Shown: in pieces, positions 1 through 10,056 of the stretch | Position numbering within the stretch: the first letter of the stretch is position 1 | Layout: each line of letters begins with the position of its first letter | DNA from: Euclidia mi | Lineage: Eukaryota; Arthropoda; Insecta; Lepidoptera; Erebidae | NCBI GenBank assembly: GCA_944739405.2 | Contig: OX123188.2 | Span: forward strand, 65,739,251 to 65,803,250 | DNA: 64,000 nt | Direction: 5' to 3' | Made by a program: the position numbers and the translations under genes | Notes under the pieces: model-generated | The model's database searches: none | The model's input: only the letters and a program-made list of their open reading frames with translations | Told to the model about the DNA's origin: nothing

Positions 1-345
1 CTGCCATGCAGAGGGTATCGGGTTCGAATCCACGGCACGCACCAATGACTTTTTGGAGTTATGTGCGTTTGAATTGTTAATTATCGCTTGTCTCGTGCCT
101 CGGAGAGCACGTTAAGCTGTCGGTCCCGGTTATCATGAAGATCTTTGACAGTCGTTACAGGGCGTCAGTACCTTCTAAATAAACTGACACTAGTCTAAAC
201 CATGGAATATCGCTATCCCTTCGGGTTGCGGAGGTCAGACAGGCAGTCGCTCTGTGGAAAAGCTAATATTCAGCCAAATCCGGTTAGACTAGAAAGCGGA
301 CCCCAGGTTGAAACTGGGATAACGCTAAGAGGATGAGGATGATGA
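1..345 (+). repeat. tRNA-derived SINE, family A2
   Basis: The left edge cuts into a tRNA-like head with an RNA polymerase III B box (GGTTCGAATCC near 20-32). A conserved central block follows (CACCAATGACTTTTTGGAG), then a body and a GAT-rich tail ending near 345. The same sequence recurs, reverse-complemented and split, at 58398-58476 plus 61027-61255 and, more diverged, at 54510-55110 and 8905-9080. It codes for no protein and would depend on a LINE reverse transcriptase. Confidence 0.8.
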
Positions 346-883
346 CATATTTAGAAAATATATTATTATTATACGTGTAGCATACCGAGTGTAGTAGGTT
401 CGATTTCTTCACGAGGCATCATTTGGTATGAACCACATTTTTTTTTATTTAGCCTTGTATTTTTCGTATCAGCTGATTCAATAAGTGCGAGAGTTGCCTT
501 TTTTCATAGTAAAAGGCAATCTTCAGTCAGAGTTCTTTGTAACATTGTCCATTAGAAATAGAGCATTCATGTCTTAACTAATATTGCCTAAAACAATAAA
601 GTAGTACAATAGAACATTTTATAAAAATTATTATTTGTTGCATTATTCGTCTTGATTGATTGAGAGCATTTTTTTGCAATTCCCTTGCCACGCATAATGT
701 AATTTGTAACTCAAGCGTATCCAATTCCATTAAGTCATCGCGGCAATAGTAGAGACTACGAATTTGTGCAACTGTTACACCCCTTTTCAATCTAAAGAGA
801 TACATTTAAATGTGTGTCATTTTTTTTCTTTCTTACAGTGTAAGAAATAAATATTGAAGCGATTGATTTGATTTCACGAATGG
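346..883. other. AT-rich spacer, nothing recognised
   Basis: No domain-bearing frame, inverted terminal repeat or SINE box was seen. The short frames here lack codon structure. Confidence 0.5.
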
Positions 884-1060
884 TATAGTGGTTTCAGTAG
901 TCGATTTGTCGCTAAATATTGCGCTGAGTGTTGTATGTTCGAGCCTCACACGGAACAATCTGTGTGATACACAAAATGAAGTTCCGATTCTGGGTGTATA
1001 TTGTTTTTGTATCTATTGGTTAAATGTATATAAATCTCTCTGCGATACTTGATTTTAACG
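884..1060 (+). repeat. tRNA-derived SINE relic, family B
   Basis: A degenerate A box (TGGTATAGTGG) and a B box (TGTTCGAGCC) are about 45 bases apart. The downstream body resembles that of the reverse-strand copies at 20225-20490 and 21695-21835. Pol III boxes are degenerate and the copy looks old. Confidence 0.55.
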
Positions 1061-2574
1061 ATCTGGAAACCCACCTTTCTAGTAGATCATCGGCACGGTA
1101 TGGACCATAAAATAAGTCTCAGTTAGTCGATAAACACCTTGTTCGCGAAAGAGCTATTTAGTCTGGAATGGACTTATTCGTAAAATGCCTATTCTTAAAA
1201 GGACTACTTTGTCTAATGCCTAATTCTAAGAAGGACAAATTCTTAAAAAGATTAATTCGTGATTGTATATCTCTCCCCTTTTGGCACAAACTGACTTTAG
1301 TATTCACAAATGTCACATACGTACTACGTAGGTAGAAAAAAAACAAGTGGTATTTTATTTAATTCTAAATGTCAGGACCAATCGTTGACCAATACTAAGT
1401 AGATAGGTACGACACATGTAGGTACTGATTAAAAAATCTTATACATCTAGAGCATTTTTTTACCACTCATTTAACAAATACATTGTAAGAAAATGTCACT
1501 GTGCTTAACATTTATGCTCGATATATCTTAAACCAGTTTATCGAGTTTACACTGCCACACTTCCTTGTTAATCTTTAACTATTTGAAATAAATAAGTACA
1601 TATCTACATGGAAATATGTGGGTATTATGTACATAATAATATGGCGACTGATTTTCATACTTTATTCTGACTGCAGATATAATATAGCTAATAGGCGGTC
1701 TAATTGCTGCCACTAATGTGGGGTATTGATTTTATTTAAAAAACTAGATGTGTTGAATTTCCCAATTACATAAATGTATTTTAAAATGCCGGTGAACCAG
1801 AATTAGCTTTCTTGATCTTTGGTGACTGCTACTGTAAAGTCCGAGAAAATTAACATCACCAGATGATAAATAGGCAATCTGAAATATGTTTTCTTACTTT
1901 TATAGCACATATACAGGTGTGTAAAAAGATAGGCTAGACTCACTGAAATACAGTCTGTAGCCAAAGGGATTGCTAAAACATGTATAAATTGTCTGTATAT
2001 CTTTCGGCAACATAGTACTGCATCTTTATAAAAATATTATTAAAAAGAGGAGTTAAAAGCATTTCGAAATAGCTCCTAAGTAAGTAGGTAATTGCTGAGT
2101 AACGAACTTATAAAGATGTTGCCCACCTCGGTCCAACGCCCCTTGCATTAGACCTTGCGTTGGATTATTTAAAGGCCACGCACACTAATCCACGTCGGAC
2201 GCGACGATCGAGTTTGACATTCGTTACAGATAAGATCATGATGATCCGTATAAATAGCATAGAGTTCAGGTCTTTGGCACCACTTCGGCGATACAAAACC
2301 ACTCTGAAAGAAAGAAAAAGATTTATGATCAAATCATCATGTTAGAACAGGCAGTTTAGCTCCTAAGCTTTTCTACTTCTCGTCAGCTAAGCATTTAAAG
2401 TACTATATTCCTCCTTCTTTCGTTTGGCGGCGGAGATGTGCTAAAACATTGATACTTCAAACGAGACGTACACTTTAGACACTGAAGTCAGCTATTCCAA
2501 TATAATTCAGAATAATCTGGAAACTAAAGCTTGACTACTCGTGATTTAGGCCTCTGAATCTTGTTTGTTGTAAT
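1061..2574. other. AT-rich spacer
   Basis: No gene or mobile element was recognised. A short imperfect internal repetition of a CCTAATTCTTAAAAGGAC-like block occurs around 1165-1250. Confidence 0.45.
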
Positions 2575-2655
2575 TGGTTCTTATATACGCGTACCACCGC
2601 TGGGCACGGGCCGTACGTCACTATAAAAAGGGCTTAGCTACAGTACAACCTTCTT
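2575..2655 (-). repeat. SINE family A1, tail fragment
   Basis: It matches the 3' body of family A1 (GCTGGGCACGGGCC then an AAGGG block), as in 25055-25380. The TATAAAAAGGG string here is a mutated SINE body and is not treated as a promoter. Confidence 0.5.
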
Positions 2656-3007
2656 ATGTCATCAATCAACGATTTATCTTCGAAAAGCAAGGACGCAGTA
2701 TTTAAATCAAATTATACCTTACTACTGTAATAAAGTAATAAACCACTTTCAATTAACTAAAGTACGTGTATTCGCTGCGATCTAATAAACTTTGAACGTA
2801 CCAGACAAATTAAATTATGTCTCTATTTACTTTTATTACTAATTAAGTTAAACGTGTGTAGGTACACATATGTAGCTATAATCATCGTATATATACAACC
2901 ATACATATAAAGAAATTAAAGTGCCTGTATGTGATTTTTAAAATTTTTATTTTTTTAGTGCATATATGTTATTTACACGATACCAAGTTTTTTTTATATT
3001 GCGTGTC

Positions 3008-3200
3008 TACCAGCGTAGTGACAAGCATTGAGAAAGGCATGTTAAGATGGTTTGGGCACATGGAGAGGATGGATGACGATAGACTGACAAAGAAGATATA
3101 TAAGACAAGCGTGAATGGGACAGGACAAAGGGGAAGACCTAGGCGGACGTTCTCTGACCAGATTGGGGACATCCTGAAAAAAGGACAGGTCGGTACCCTT
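3008..3200 (+). pseudogene. RTE-type LINE ORF, C-terminal part, first half
   Basis: The frame starting near 3008 gives a peptide with RWFGHMERM, GRPRRTFSDQIG and ILKKGQV. This is the C-terminal stretch, after the reverse transcriptase, seen in lepidopteran RTE-like LINEs. The rest of the element upstream is missing, as expected for 5' truncation. The frame stops matching after codons T-L at 3195-3200, where a CR1-like element begins. It resumes in the same phase at 8619 with T-L-N-R-R. The family call rests on recognition of the peptide and was not confirmed by a search. Confidence 0.75.
3195..3200. repeat. Target-site duplication, left copy (ACCCTT)
   Basis: ACCCTT here and at 8619-8624 flanks the CR1-like insertion. 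Keeping a single copy joins the two RTE halves in frame. Confidence 0.7.
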
Positions 3201-3482
3201 CAAAATCAAAAATCAAAATCAAAATCATTTATTCGTTTGCTGAACAAAGGTAAGGTAGATGTTACATACATTGTTGAAATGTTAGTTCTCTTTGCTCGGC
3301 AAAACACACATAGTATAAAATCAATTCATTAAAGTTAAATATCAAACATGCAAGGAAATAATCACAGAAAATGGCAATATTTATATATCACTGCAATAAA
3401 TAAAAAATATGGCAATAATGAATAAGAATAAATAATAGTTTACAATGTCAGAAATGTCAATGATTTATGAATATAATAGCAT

Positions 3483-3771
3483 AGAGCATATATATTTATT
3501 TATAGAGATGTTTTTCTTATTGCCGCTTTTAAGACAAACTTTCTGCGACCCAAATTGCCGCTTGGCGGCGTAACAGTCGCGTGAGTGTCAGTGCAACAGC
3601 TGTCTATTTCTTACGCCAAAGCAATGCAAGACAGATGGCGAAAGACGCTAGCGCCGCCAACGGCGCCAACTACGAACTACACTAATGACAACCGTCAATA
3701 CGCCAACTTTAATCGGCATATGACATTCTTAAGAAATAAGCTTCTTTAATGTAAGTCATCTGTATTCATTG
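3483..3771. mobile_element. About 290 bp dispersed repeat, copy 1
   Basis: It shares blocks such as AAGACAAACTTTCTG, CGCTAGCGCCGCCAAC and TCTGTATTCATTG with 54651-54945. Both copies start at AGAGC and end at CATTG. The flanks are ATAATAGCAT on the left and ATAATAGTTA on the right, a decayed 10 bp target duplication. It has no coding capacity. It lies in the 3' untranslated region of the CR1-like element and is younger than it. Confidence 0.65.
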
Positions 3772-3873
3772 ATAATAGTTACAAAATGTCAAATATGTCA
3801 ATGATTCATTAATATAAATTGAATAATATCAAATATGTCAATAATTAATGAGGAAAATTATATGTAGTTACAG

Positions 3874-6708
3874 TCATCTGTCAGCCAAAAAATCACTAAT
3901 TGTATAATAACATTTGTTAACTAAAAATTCATGTAGACGTTTCTTAAAAATATTTATGCTTAAACTTTTGACTTAATTAGGCAATTTATTATAGACAACT
4001 GGTGCCCTACAGAATATACTTTGGTGCATCAAAGCTGTGCTTGCCTTACGTATGCGAAGTCTTTCACTCATATTCTCCCTCCTATTACGCGTGACTTTGT
4101 CTGATAATTTCTCAAAAAGATCAGGATTTGACTTTACAAAGTTTGCTGTTTCATATATATATATAAACATGCTAAGGTTAAGATTTTATATTTTCTAAAA
4201 TATGACTCACAACTGTCTGTAGATTTTAAGTTAAACATCGCTCTTATGCATCTTTTTTGAAGAAATGGTCTTTAAGACCATTTCTTTGTTCGTTGAGTTG
4301 CCCCAGAAAATTATTCCATAACGCAGTTTAGAGGCAGTTGATCCGTGGTAAGCCATGAGTAATGCTTCATGGTTTACCGAAGGTCTTAGCTTATATTGTG
4401 CGTACGCTGTAGAGCTAATTTTCTTGCATAAGTCTTCAGTATGCGCTTTCCAATTTATTTTACTGTCAATAGTTAAACCTAAAAATTTTGCCATGTCAAT
4501 ATCATTAATCTCAGTATTCATATAATTAATGTCCAAATTGATTATTTTATGTCGTTGTGAAAATTGTATTAAATTAGTTTTACCGATATTAATTTTTAAA
4601 TTATTATTATCCATCCATTCTATAATTTCTAATAATGTAGTATTAATTTCAGTTTCATACGAGTCATTATGTTTATAGACAATTACAACTGTACTGTCGT
4701 CTGCAAATAAGGTAATTGGGTGAGAGGTCACTTTTGGCAAATCATTTATGTACAGGATAAATAATAACGGTCCTATCACACTACCCTGACCCACGCCATA
4801 GCTGACTGTACGCATATGAGAAACATATGTTTCTTCTTTTTTCTTAACAGGATTAATGTTTCTGAGTTCTGTATATTGCTTTCTATTCATTAAATAGGAT
4901 TTTATCAGATTGTTAACATTTCCTCTTATACCATACGCATCTAGTTTTGCTAGTAAAACCTTATGGTCAACATAGTCGAACGCCTGTGTCATATCACAGA
5001 GAATCGCACTAACTGGTGTTCTACTGTCTACATGCGTCACGATTACATTTAAGAAATCGTATATAGCTCTGTTTATGCTCTTTTTAGGCCGGAAACCTTT
5101 TTGTTCTATAGCCAAAATGTTTTGGTTTTCTAGGTACTGATATAATGGTTTGGATATAAACTTTTCAAACATTTTTGAAAATATTGGCATCAAAGTTATT
5201 GGTCTGTAGCAATCCATACATTCTCAATCAAGTTTTTTGAAAAGTGGCTTGACCACGGATATTTTTAGACCGTTAGGGTATATTCCAGCACTTATACTTA
5301 AGTTAATGATGTAGCATAAATGTTTAGATATTATATGTCCTACATATTTAATAACCTTTGTTGAGATGTCATCGTATCCCACACTACTCGTATTTTTTAA
5401 CGATGTTATAATTGTCTCCACATCAGAAGGTAAACATGGCTGCATAAACAGAGATTTATTGCGTTTGTCTATAAATTTAGTTATATTTATCCATAATTTG
5501 GAACTGGTATAATTTTGTTTACAAAATAATCGTTAAAAGTGTTTGTTATATCTTGTGGGTCTGTTAATAATCTATCACCTAGTCTTATTTTTGTAATACC
5601 ATCTTTGTACGAATTTTGATTTCCTTGGTTTATAATTTTCCAGGTAGCTTTACTAATATTGCGAGCTGTTTTAATATTGTGAATATTTTGAGCACGTTGA
5701 GTTAGTCTTATTATATTCCTATACCTTAAAACATATCTTTTATAATTTGATTTATTAAAATTGCTAGGTTGTAGTCTAAGTTTCCAAAAAAGTTTTCTTT
5801 TATTCTTACTACATAATTTAATACCCCGCGATAGCCATCTAGGTTTATGTTTCGACCTTAATGTAATTAACTTAAAAGGGAAGCAAAGATTATAGAATAA
5901 TTTAAATGTTTCAAGAAATGAGTCATATGCTTTGTTCGGATCTTCAGTTACATATACATCACAGAATGAAAGACTTTTCACACAAGTAAAAAACTTTTTT
6001 AAATTTTCTGTATTGTCTTATTCGCCAAAACTTAATTTCGTCTTTCTTTTTTATAGGACATTCAATTATTTGTGCAGTGTGATCAGAAAGCGATAATTCA
6101 AAATTTTTCGATTTACATGGTTGTTTAAAATTATGTAGACAGTTATCTATACATGTTTTACTTATTACCCTAGTGGGTTGCCGGAATACAAATTTGAAAT
6201 TATATTGATACAGCAAACATTCAAAGTCTAAAGTAGCCTTGCTCTTTTTCAATATATCAATGTTGAAATCGCCCGTAATAACGACTCTTTTATTTCTTTT
6301 ACTACACATAGATTTTAACAGGGTATCCATCTTTTCAAAAAATATACAAAGATTACTGGTTTTTGGCACCCTATATACACATACTACTATCAGGTTACAG
6401 TTGCTTATTTCTACCGCGCAGCATTCAAATAAACCCGGTATAGACAATTTTGCAGCCTCTAATAACTCCTGCCATGCAAGATCTTTTTTTATTAAAATGC
6501 ATACACCGCCTCTCTTGATATCTTTCCTACTATATACGCCAGCAAGTCGATAATTTGGTAGGGAGAGGTGTAGTTCCATTCCTGACATCATAAAGTGTTC
6601 AGTCAGACAAATTAAATCAACATTTTTTTTTTTCTGTCAGCTCTTGCAAACATACTGCAAGCGTATCAGATTTGTTCAAAAGGCCTGCAATGTTTTGATG
6701 CATTATCT
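3874..6708 (-). pseudogene. CR1-like ORF2: endonuclease and reverse transcriptase, broken
   Basis: The product would nick target DNA with an APE-type endonuclease and copy the element RNA in place. The start region (near 6708-6640) reads MHQNIAGLLNK. The endonuclease part carries RGGVCILIKKD, GDFNID and SDHTAQ (6591-5960). The RT part (5445-4231) carries NYRPITL-like DCYRPITL, QAFDYVDHKV, GQGSVIGPLLF and the catalytic FADDST box. The C-terminus (to 3874) has IRKAST and VYNKLPN. Visible lesions are: a shift in an A run near 6620; a shift near 5985; a shift near 5488; a TGA at 5224-5226 inside the otherwise intact frame; a shift in an A run near 4250; and an in-frame stop near 3973. Catalytic RT residues are present, so the loss came through indels and stops. 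The enzyme cannot be made from this copy. Confidence 0.8.
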
Positions 6709-6719
6709 GTAGATTGGTA

Positions 6720-7907
6720 TCACAGAAAAAACGATGTATCAGTCAGATCGCCTTGCATATTATTCACATCAGCTTGTATGAAAGTACTTTCTTCGTCTTT
6801 ATACAGGTTTAAATATTCAATAAGTTCAAAAAGATCTCTAAATATTGTCTGTAAGCCTCTGTGGTTAATGGATCCAGTCCACTTATTGAACATACTCTCA
6901 TTATATTCCAGGTTTAGATTTGAGTCCAGTACGTATGCATATTCGTGATTGAGTAAGTCCAGGTATAATAGTTTGTTGAAATTTTCAATTCGCCAATTGT
7001 ACATGTTTGTTTGATTATTAAATTTAAACGTAGGTAGACATATAATAATATTTGTGTTCTTTATATCCCTTAGGATGTTTCTTGTATAGAAAATTAATTG
7101 AAAATAGTCTTTAGTGGTAATAAAATCTTCAGAGCCAATGAGTATCACACAATAGTCTTCCAAGTTTGGATTTCAGTCCGTTCAACAGAGTTTGTATACC
7201 GCAGTTGGGCATTAGATAGTGACATAAATTGTAATTATTAAAGGTGTTTTCAGCTAAAGACAGTATTTTATTGCGTTTATTTGTACTTAGGATACAGAGT
7301 TTCTTTGTTTTTGTATTTGGCTTCTCCTTTTTAGTTTTAACCATGGTTTCAAATCTTTTGTCTGAGGTTTTCGTGTTATTTGATAAATGTTTGGGTTCTT
7401 TGTTGGCATTATAACATAGTTTATTCTTTGGTGTTGGTATGTTACCAGATGTGTTAATATTTAGTGATGATGATAAAAGTGATGTTTCGGCGTGCTTAAC
7501 GATGTGTGGAGTGATCAGCTGAGAGAGTCATTAGCTGATGGACATGTTTTTTGCTTTCTAGGTGTACGAGTCTTTGTTTTGTTTGGTGTGCCTCACTTTG
7601 CTGGACTAAGTGTTATTGTTTTGAATAGTTCGTGTTTCCTCATAAGTTCCTCATTCTTTCGTTTGAGTTCACTATTCTCAAGTGAAAGAGATTCAATTTC
7701 TGAGTGAGCGCTATTAAGATCGGCAGTTAGCTTGACTATTTGTTCTTTTAATTTTGTTACTTCTTCCTGTTCATCACTTGACATACTTGGAAGACTGGTC
7801 GTTGTATGGTTCAGTGAATTTTCTAAAAAAAAATCACTAGTAATGGAGGTGTTTGTGTCTGAGACCTTGCGATTGCGCCTGAATGTGATGTTGTCTAAGA
7901 AATTCAT
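6720..7907 (-). pseudogene. CR1-like ORF1: coiled coil plus SGNH-like domain, broken
   Basis: The first frame (7907-7593) ends in a strong heptad-like coiled coil (KLKEQIVKLTADLNSAHSEI and onward), suited to trimerising or binding RNA. A basic linker follows across stops and shifts near 7593-7340. The last part (about 7200-6720) reads CVILIGSEDF, IIICLPTFKFNNQ and INHRGLQTIF. That layout resembles the SGNH/GDSL esterase-like domain known from CR1-group ORF1 proteins; the resemblance is by eye. A frameshift near 7150 joins two track frames. ORF1 ends just before the ORF2 start, the usual LINE order. Confidence 0.6.
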
Positions 7908-8618
7908 TGTGCTATTAATGGCAGATATGTGTGAATAATATATATGTATTATATATCTGTGTTCCTTTATGATGTCCTTAGATATTATTTATTTATGTCC
8001 AGTAGTACAATTCCAGTCAATTAATATATGTAATGTTCAGTCAATATAATGTTTGTCTTATTATGTCCAATCAATATTATTTAGTAAGTCAGCAGAGATC
8101 TTATGTCAATGTATATAAAAATTTTGTAAATGTGGAGAGAATGTCAGCCAGAGTTTAAACGGCAACACCAATTTTACATTATAGTTCATTCAATATTCAT
8201 AAGTGGTACATCACTAGACTTTGTTCTGTCTTGTCTATGAAATAGGTCAGTTGTCATAAACTTTTATTTATTGCTTGAAATTCCCGTTTTCTAACGGATT
8301 TTTAATATCGAAATGGCCTATATTCGGGTGTAGTATGGTTATTTTGTGCAAATATTATAAATAAATGTCTGTACGTACCATACCGAAGCTCAGAATGTTC
8401 TCAATTGATTGGCATTTTTGAAAACTTTGTATTACAACAACTGTATGTGATGATGGTGGTTTCGTCTAATGTTTGTTGTGTGCCGTGGAAAACGTTTGGT
8501 GGCATGTATTGGACGTCGATGTTCATTAAAAGTCACAAATTTGGTGATTGTTACAGGTAATAGTAATAAAATACAATATTATTACAGCGAACTTTGTTTA
8601 CTCTCTTTGACAACTTTG
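7908..8618 (-). other. 5' untranslated region of the CR1-like element
   Basis: It is non-coding and AT-rich, with several TCAATATAAT-like repetitions (8010-8100). The right limit is fixed by the target duplication at 8619. It would hold the internal promoter of the LINE, but no specific motif was recognised. Confidence 0.5.
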
Positions 8619-8762
8619 ACCCTTAACAGAAGAGCATTCATGAGAAACTTGATGGGAGTGAATGAAGCAAGAGAGGTATGTCAGGATCGTTGCAAATGGC
8701 GTTCCGTAGTCTCTGCCTACCCCTCCGGGAAACAGGTGTGAGTCTATGTATGTATGTATGTA
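8619..8762 (+). pseudogene. RTE-type LINE ORF, C-terminal end and 3' tail, second half
   Basis: It continues the frame broken at 3200: T-L-N-R-R, then VNEAREVCQDRCKWRSVV and SAYPSGKQV, with the stop at 8739-8741. The copy ends in GTGAGTCTATG and TATG repeats. The last 45 bases, which overlap the final codons, are nearly the same as the 3' ends of SINE family C (for example 51545-51600 and 39690-39720 on the reverse strand). ACCCTT at 8619-8624 is the second target duplication of the inserted CR1-like element. Confidence 0.75.
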
Positions 8763-8904
8763 GGTCTACCTGTATTTTCTTTGTTCGGAGAAATCTTTGG
8801 AAAGGCATAACCAATCTTATTAGAACTTTATTAGAGCGGCTTTGTTGAGCTACATATAAGCAGTAATTTGACCTAATAGGTGGCGCTGTGGTTGAGATAA
8901 TGAA

Positions 8905-9080
8905 AATTCCGCAGGTAAACCCCTATAACGACTGTCAAAGGGATTGATCAGGACTGTCTGAAGGCTTATAGTGTATTTACGGTCGGCATAGATCTACAAT
9001 TTAATACGCATATAACCATAACCCTAACTCCGATGCGAAATCCGAGTCTTATACGTACGTGGGATAAAATCCGAAGCCCC
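8905..9080 (-). repeat. SINE family A2, diverged copy
   Basis: The order of blocks CTATAACGACTGTCAAAG, AAGGCTTA, and AATACGCATATAACC matches the reverse complement of the copies at 1-345 and 61027-61255, with many substitutions. The head is not recognisable. Confidence 0.5.
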
Positions 9081-9559
9081 TCTGTATAACAGCCTTTTGA
9101 TCAGCTCGCTGGGGCTATTGATGATCTATGGGGAGAGCAGTAGCCTTTTGTGGCTTTTAAAGACACAACGCAATTAATACTCTGAGTGAGAGTTATATGT
9201 TTTTCTTTACATCAAAGAAAGAAAGCCAAATAACTGCAGTGTACATGGTACGTTTCCATTTCTAACAAACAAAGACACGCAAAAACTTGTATTCACAATA
9301 AATATGTCATATTCTTGACAAAAAGTAATAAATTCAGATTAATAATAAATATTTCCCAATAAAAAATATCTAGTTTTTACTTATGCATTTGCAATTCTAA
9401 GTAGGATTCAAACTCGGAAAGGTTACAATAAAATGCACTTTCGTGTTATGATATGTGTTTTAGTATTTCAACATACAACCTACTTTTATTGAATGCACTT
9501 GAACGTTATTCACCTTTCCTAAGTATTACGGTACAAAAATACTCGGTATATTTCAAGGT

Positions 9560-9690
9560 TTACCTGGCCTGTTCCACACCAAGCACCAATATTAGAGCTC
9601 TACTTGTTATTGAACTTGACTGCCAAGCTGCATTATGTGGGTTTGATGCCCACCCAGGACAAATATTTGGATTTGCATGATAAGTTTTGA
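9560..9690 (+). repeat. tRNA-like SINE fragment
   Basis: A B-box-like string (GTGGGTTTGATGCCCACC) is followed by CAGGACAAATATTTG, a pattern seen in lepidopteran SINE heads. No second copy occurs in the window, so the call rests on recognition alone. Confidence 0.35.
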
Positions 9691-9761
9691 GTATCAGGGC
9701 GTAATTTTGCTTTAATGTGACGTATGTATTTATGATTAGCTAAATATGTTTACTAGGTAAA

Positions 9762-9777
9762 TAGTTACTATAGTACT
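9762..9777. repeat. Target-site duplication, left copy (16 bp)
   Basis: TAGTTACTATAGTACT is repeated exactly at 13108-13123 and brackets the jockey-like element. Confidence 0.85.
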
Positions 9778-10056
9778 TATTTATTTATTTATTTATTATA
9801 ATAGACACGCCAACAGTATACATAAACAACATTCAATAGCGCAGATTACAATGTATAGTGCGGTTCTTATATGTACACCTATAAAAGGCATGCACAGCAC
9901 ACAATAGATTGACGTACATTTAAGGAACAAAGATTAAGGCTGAGATCATAACATTATCTCATACTAAAATAACAGTAATAATAAAAACTAAAATTAAAAA
10001 AAAACATAAATAGCAACACATTACAAAGTTTGTCTGTTTGTCAGAAAAACAACAAG

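Larger units (their letters stand above)
3201..8618 (-). mobile_element. CR1-like non-LTR retrotransposon, about 5.4 kb, two ORFs, dead
   Basis: This complete-looking reverse-strand LINE has its 3' end at the left. The 3' tail is a run of TTTTGA-like repeats (3201-3231 on the plus strand as CAAAATC repeats). ORF2 (endonuclease plus reverse transcriptase) spans about 6708 to 3874, ORF1 about 7907 to 6720, and the 5' untranslated part 7908-8618. Insertion into an RTE fragment left a 6 bp target duplication. The 3' untranslated region carries a separate 289 bp insertion at 3483-3771. Several frameshifts and stops in both ORFs show the copy is inactive. The endonuclease and RT are of CR1/jockey-superfamily type; the exact clade (CR1, Daphne or a relative) needs a tree. 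Confidence 0.8.

Noticed and set aside
2620..2650. TATAAAAAGGG as a promoter
   Set aside because: It lies in a SINE A1 fragment and corresponds to the mutated ACTATGAGAAGGG block.
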